64,000 nucleotides of DNA, from contig NC_133122.1 of the NCBI RefSeq assembly GCF_033568475.1, forward strand, positions 188,224,949 through 188,288,948, in the 5' to 3' direction. Position numbers and translations under genes: made by a program. Of the stretch, positions 59,389-64,000 are shown piece by piece; within the stretch, counting starts at the first letter, position 1; each line of letters begins with the position of its first letter. Source of the DNA: Henckelia pumila. Lineage: Eukaryota; Streptophyta; Magnoliopsida; Lamiales; Gesneriaceae. The notes beneath the pieces are model-generated. The model made no database searches. It saw only the letters and a list, made by a program, of their open reading frames with translations, and was not told the origin of the DNA.

Positions 59389-62300
59389 TGTAACGCCCCA
59401 AAAATTTATTACCGATTTAATTGACAATTTAAAATAATTATTGAGTTGGAAAAAAAATAATTATTTATGCCATATAATTGAATTGGAGAAATTAATCAGT
59501 TTGGGTGATTGGTCAAAGCCTAAGATTGACTCAATTTATTTATTGGGAATTAACTGTCTAGTTGCAGGTCGAAGTTTACTATTCCAGATAATTGTAAAAA
59601 TGTGTTAAGTTACATATTGGAGTAAAATAACACAAGAGCATTAAAATGGATCAAACCGGATCATTTTAGGACCAAATTTTATAATATTAAGTGATACACT
59701 CTCTCACACACACAAAACACCCAAAACACACACTAAAACCCTAACCCCCAATTCGTCCCTACCATCGCCGGCCGTCCGATCGCCCCCATTTCCATCGATT
59801 GGCCCCGCCATTTTGTAGCTCTCGTCGAGGCGGTCACAACCATACCAAGAATCGTGAGTTTTGGTGTCCGATTTGGTGATCACAAAGTCGAGAAAGGGGC
59901 GACACTATTCATCATCTTCTTCGCATGTAATAGTCGGATTTTAGCTCTATTGAGCTTGTTTTTGGATTGCTAAACGGTATTAGAATGTGTGTAGATCATT
60001 TCCCAAGCTTATTCTAGCTTCTTTCGTGGAAAAATCGGGTAGATCAAAGCTTCGAACGTCGTCGCCGCCACCACTGTTTTTCGCCATTTCCGGCTGCCAC
60101 GGTGGTCCATTCCAGCCGTGTCCTAGTCTGTTAGAATTGTCTCGTTGAGCTCTACAACCGTGCCAAATTTCGTGAATTTTGGAGTTGATTTGCAGATCGC
60201 CGCCGCGCCGCCGTCTTCCCCAATTTTCCGGCGAGTTTTGACATGTTAACCATTTTTGATCGATTCGACGTGATGGATCCAAATATCTAAGTTTTGATTC
60301 AAGATTCGAAATCGTTAAGCGGTGAGAGCGCAATAAAGTTCGATAATTTTTGGTCAAAGTTTGACCAGAGTTGACCAGGGTTGACTTTTGACCGTTATGT
60401 GATTTTTCGCAGATTGGAAGCTAGTTGAGATTAATTAAAGGCAGAAATTAGCAGTTTAGGAATTTGAGCTTCCAGAATTGAATAATTATGAGATTTTCGA
60501 GTCCCGATACGCGCAACCGCAACCGTATTAGTTTTTCGTACGTTTTAAACGCAAAGGCATGTTATACCCTTAGTTTCTCACACCGTTTAGATCAGTATAT
60601 TCACTGTTTTGATGATTAAATTGTGTTGTTTCATTTGTATGTGGATATGATAGCTCAAATTTTAACTCATGCATTATTCACGTTTTTATGTTTTGTGGAT
60701 GATTTTTCTACCATGGCTAGGTCTTAGTTGTTGTTCAATGGTTGATGGTTGGATTAGGTCCCTTTGAGTGTTGGTTTAAGATGTCTTGAACTAGTGTCCG
60801 CTAGGTGAACAGTTGGATGGTTGTAAGGGTGGTCTATCTAGCAGAAAGCTCGGGCAGGGCTCGGGCGAGTGGGTTGTCCGGGTCGGGTAAAGTGTATTAG
60901 GGTCATATGTTATGGTTTGGTTCTAGATTATTTTATTTTGGGCCAGATAATTTATTTAAGAGTCTAAGTGTTTAGTTTATTCATTGTGTCAATTTTGTTA
61001 TTGGGTCTAAGATGTTCATTGGGCTTAATTTAGTTATTGAGTCTAAAATGTTTATTGGGTTTAATTTATTTATTGGGCTTAGTTGTTTATTTGGGATAAA
61101 ATGTTATTTGGGCTTGAATGAATTGATTTAGTTATTAAGCCAAGCTTATTAGGCTTAAGATAATTATTGGAGGTTTAATTTAATAATAGAGCTAAATATG
61201 TTAATGAGACCTAAGTTTTTTAATTATTTGGTTGGGCTAAGTTCTAAGTTGGACTAAGTACTATTATGTCAATCTAAGTCTGATTGAGTAATTTTAAGGT
61301 GATTGAGATAGTATAAGTATTTTTGGGCCAGTATAAATGTTAATGAACCAGTCTAAGTTTATGGGCTTTAGTTAAGGGGCAGCAACTCGAACTAGACAGT
61401 GGCAAACAAAATAGTCCGTAAATATATATTTAATAGATGTATATGTATATTTTCATATAAGTATGATTTTTATTTTGAAAAATGAATTAAATATATATTT
61501 ACGGGCAAAATTTTAAGAAAATGATATTTCTAAGTTCATGATTCATGCATGTATTTTATGATGAGATAACGGGCATGTAAAAAAAATATTTTTGGGAAGT
61601 TGAAGTGATTTGCGACAAACACGGGATTGGAGGTTGGGATACCGGGCTCGATGACCTTTCCACTTACGATTATGAGCTTATGGATCCCCAAAGGTTGGGT
61701 GAAGTGGCATAGGGCGTTAGGGGTACACCCCACAGGCCGCCACCACGTACGATGGATTTATATTGATCAATCGAATTAGGTTACACTTCACTGATATGAC
61801 CCACAGAAAAATAATTTTTATGTTTATGACATGCCAATGCTTATATTATGTATTATATTACGTGTTATGTTATGATATAGATTACGACGCATTTTTATGC
61901 ATACGATTTTACGATCATGCATGCATTAGAATCCTCAGGTTATTTTTATATACGTTATGTGCTTGCATGTGGTTTTATTTCTTAGTACTCGTTATTTAAG
62001 GTAGATCATGCTGGGCCTTTAGGCTCACTAGATCTAAATGGTGTGCAGGTGATTTTTATGTTATTCAAGAGGTTGTGGTCCCGACTGATGGTGTGGACCT
62101 CTGTGCATCCGTGGCGAGCTAGCACACCCGTGACCTTCGCCGCTCATGTTTCAGTTGATTTAGTTTATGATGAGATATTTTATGTATTGAGCTATTTTTC
62201 GCACATGTTTACTATTTTTCATTAGTTTGGATACTTTTGAGATTATAGTCATTTGCATGAATTTTTAACCTGTTCGAGTTTTTAAACTTTTAACATGCAA

Positions 62301-62410
62301 TCTATTTTTATTATGCATTAAATTTTATGAAAATCTATTTTAAGTATAGATGCATATATGTATGGGCATATATTTTAAAAAAAAAATTCCTTCGAGTTTG
62401 ATTTTTTTCA
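59389..62410 (+). repeat. 5' LTR of element I
   Basis: 3022 bp, starting TGTAACGCCCC and ending TTTTTTTCA two bases before the primer site. The long LTR and leader composition fit the Tekay lineage. It interrupts LTR G. Confidence 0.75.
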
Positions 62411-62412
62411 TT

Positions 62413-62424
62413 TGGTATCAGAGC
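62413..62424 (+). other. Primer binding site of element I (tRNA-Met type)
   Basis: TGGTATCAGAGC directly after the LTR end, fixing the plus orientation of element I. Confidence 0.88.
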
Positions 62425-62628
62425 AAGGTCCTTGGAGGGTTGGCTAGCCTGCTACGTGGAGCTCAGAAGTCGCACTGCCAGTCTGTGAGTTTTTAAATGC
62501 TTTTAATTATGTTTTAAGAATGGGACCCATGAGTTAGATTTTTCACTGAAATTTATGTTATAAAGCTTTTAAATTAAAATACATAACTATGCAATATGGT
62601 TGCGTGAGGGATTATTGGGAATTGCAGT

Positions 62629-62725
62629 ATGTCTTCGAGTCGCGTAGTTTACGATTCGTTTAATCAGGATCCACCTTCTCCTCTACCTTCACCTACAGTT
62701 CTACCACTCGCAGCTTTTGAGAGGG
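62629..62725 (+). pseudogene. Gag start of element I, cut by LTR J
   Basis: An ATG about 200 bases after the primer site opens 32 codons (MSSSRVVYDSFNQDPPSP...) typical in position for a gag start. LTR J begins at 62726. The rest of the element lies beyond the window. Confidence 0.5.
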
Positions 62726-64000
62726 TGATAAGTGTATTTTATACACTTAATTTATATATGATTTAATTGTTAAATATTTGTTTCGAGCAGATTTATGTGG
62801 GTATTTTGTTGTTTTTGTGCTTGCAGAGAATTAAAGAGATTTTATGGAAAAGAAGAAGAAGATAAGAATTTAGAAGAGAAAATAAAATAGAAAGGAATTA
62901 AAAGAAAAAGAAGAAAGAAAAGAAGAAGGGAAAAGAAACGAACAGACAAGAATTGAAAGAGTTAGTGGGTTTTTGCTTATTGGGCCTTAAATGATTAGCG
63001 CTTCTTTAAGCGCTAATGGGGAAGAAAGCAAGCGCTATCGCGCTTCAGAGGAGAAGGTTGAGAAACCTCGACAGAGAGTTATGCGCGCCCGCGTGAGTCC
63101 TGGAGAGGGCGCTCGTCGCCAATTCTGAAGTTGGAAATTTAATCGGGAAGGAAACTTCTATATATGTTGGGCTTTATTCTTGGGCTTTTGTGTGAACATA
63201 TAAAAAGGAATTTTTCTCAGACTTGGGAAAAAGAGGAGAGAGCCGCCACAACAATTACACAGGAATCAGAGATTTGATCGTGACTTTTATATTATTCTGG
63301 AGCTTCATCGTGAAGAACGAAGACGGAGTTTGATCGACCGGACACGGCGTCGAAGACGGATTTGATTTCTTACTTTTATTTTATTCTGAATATGTTTGAA
63401 TTTATGAATTATTGTTTTATTCAGAATTTTATTATGAACTAAATTTTTAGAGTCTAGAGGTCGGATGGAACCTGGTGTAGACACTTTCATGAATTCTTGA
63501 TTTTATTGAATTGAGTTTCTTCTAGATTAATTATTTTTTTTCTAGAATTGATTGTCTTTTCAATTATCTGATCAATAATTGATTTGTAATATTTATTTGA
63601 AATCTGGCACTCGGGAGAGGAGATTTTGAATATGACAAATAGAAAATACACTGTTAATTATTTATATCGCTCGAGAGAGTGTATAATTTTAACAGAGCTT
63701 TTAAAGAGAACATAGTTTTGAATTGATCACTGCAAGTAGATTCTTAATAGGGATATTGGAATTGAATTGTAGTTGATATATTTTATTCGGAACTCGGGAG
63801 AGGGAATAATACACGTAAGTGTTCTTGGCTATTAATTCTTCGAAATTCATGAAGATTAATTAATTAGGATTGATTGTTGTTGACACCAGGTGAAATCTAT
63901 ACCTCTAGACCATTTTTCTCTGATTGATTTTAATCTAAAAGTTGTGTGTGTGCTATCGAAACTTCATTGATTATTTATTTTTATTGAAAAATTCTTGATT
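62726..64000 (+). mobile_element. LTR J, incomplete at the window edge
   Basis: It starts TGATAAGTGTATTTTATACAC, close in form to the start of solo LTR H. It contains a TATAAAAA box at 63200-63207 followed by a GA/CA-rich leader, and a GCGCGCCCGCG block at 63083-63115. Orientation is plus, judging by the TATA box. The end is outside the window. Confidence 0.55.

Overview
The window is nuclear DNA of a flowering plant, almost certainly a eudicot. The evidence is an AT-rich sequence, two intron-containing plant genes (a MIP1-zipper/DUF547 gene and a CASP-like membrane protein gene), one nuclear tRNA-Ile gene, and large stacks of plant-type Ty3/gypsy retrotransposons with tRNA-Met or tRNA-Asp primer sites. 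Species is not decided. All exon models are read by eye from splice signals and reading frame.

Layout. (1) 1-38701 is one nested pile of LTR elements. The oldest is element A (minus strand, Tekay-like chromovirus), which landed in the first exon of an unidentified host gene (remnant 38702-38781). Element B (CRM-like chromovirus, 21178-35722, target duplication TAAAC) sits inside the gag of A. Element D (Tekay-like, 23014-30598, duplication CAAAA) sits inside the integrase of B. A plus-strand LTR (C', 16844-18042) cuts the integrase of A. Element C (minus strand, 5' LTR 2292-16843) sits in C'. Element E (3149-15086, duplication AACAT) sits in the LTR of C and is the youngest. (2) 38702-54879 is a gene-bearing island: the DUF547 gene (41290-44834, plus) converges with the CASPL5 gene (45525-46959, minus). 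Around them lie small DNA transposons, an RPA1-like relic, a copia relic whose primer site was split by a hAT element, and the tRNA-Ile gene (53268-53341). (3) 54880-64000 is a second nest: LTR F, cut by G, which holds a solo LTR H and is cut by I, whose gag start is cut by J.

The most unusual object is element E. It is an Athila-lineage retrotransposon that looks whole: one 1762-codon gag-pol frame, matching LTRs and a clean target duplication. Where Athila elements often carry an env-like frame it has two intronless extra genes. One encodes a complete-looking cytokinin-activating enzyme of the LOG family. The other encodes a basic zinc-finger protein that resembles, from memory, the cysteine-rich nucleic-acid-binding proteins (silencing suppressors) of carlaviruses. 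Between these genes and the 3' LTR lies a roughly 1.1 kb imperfect inverted repeat. A retroelement carrying both a hormone-activating enzyme and a virus-type suppressor-like protein is the main candidate here for an undescribed system.

A second theme is that LTRs of several families carry arrays of short GC-rich palindromes, in several cases just upstream of a TATA box.
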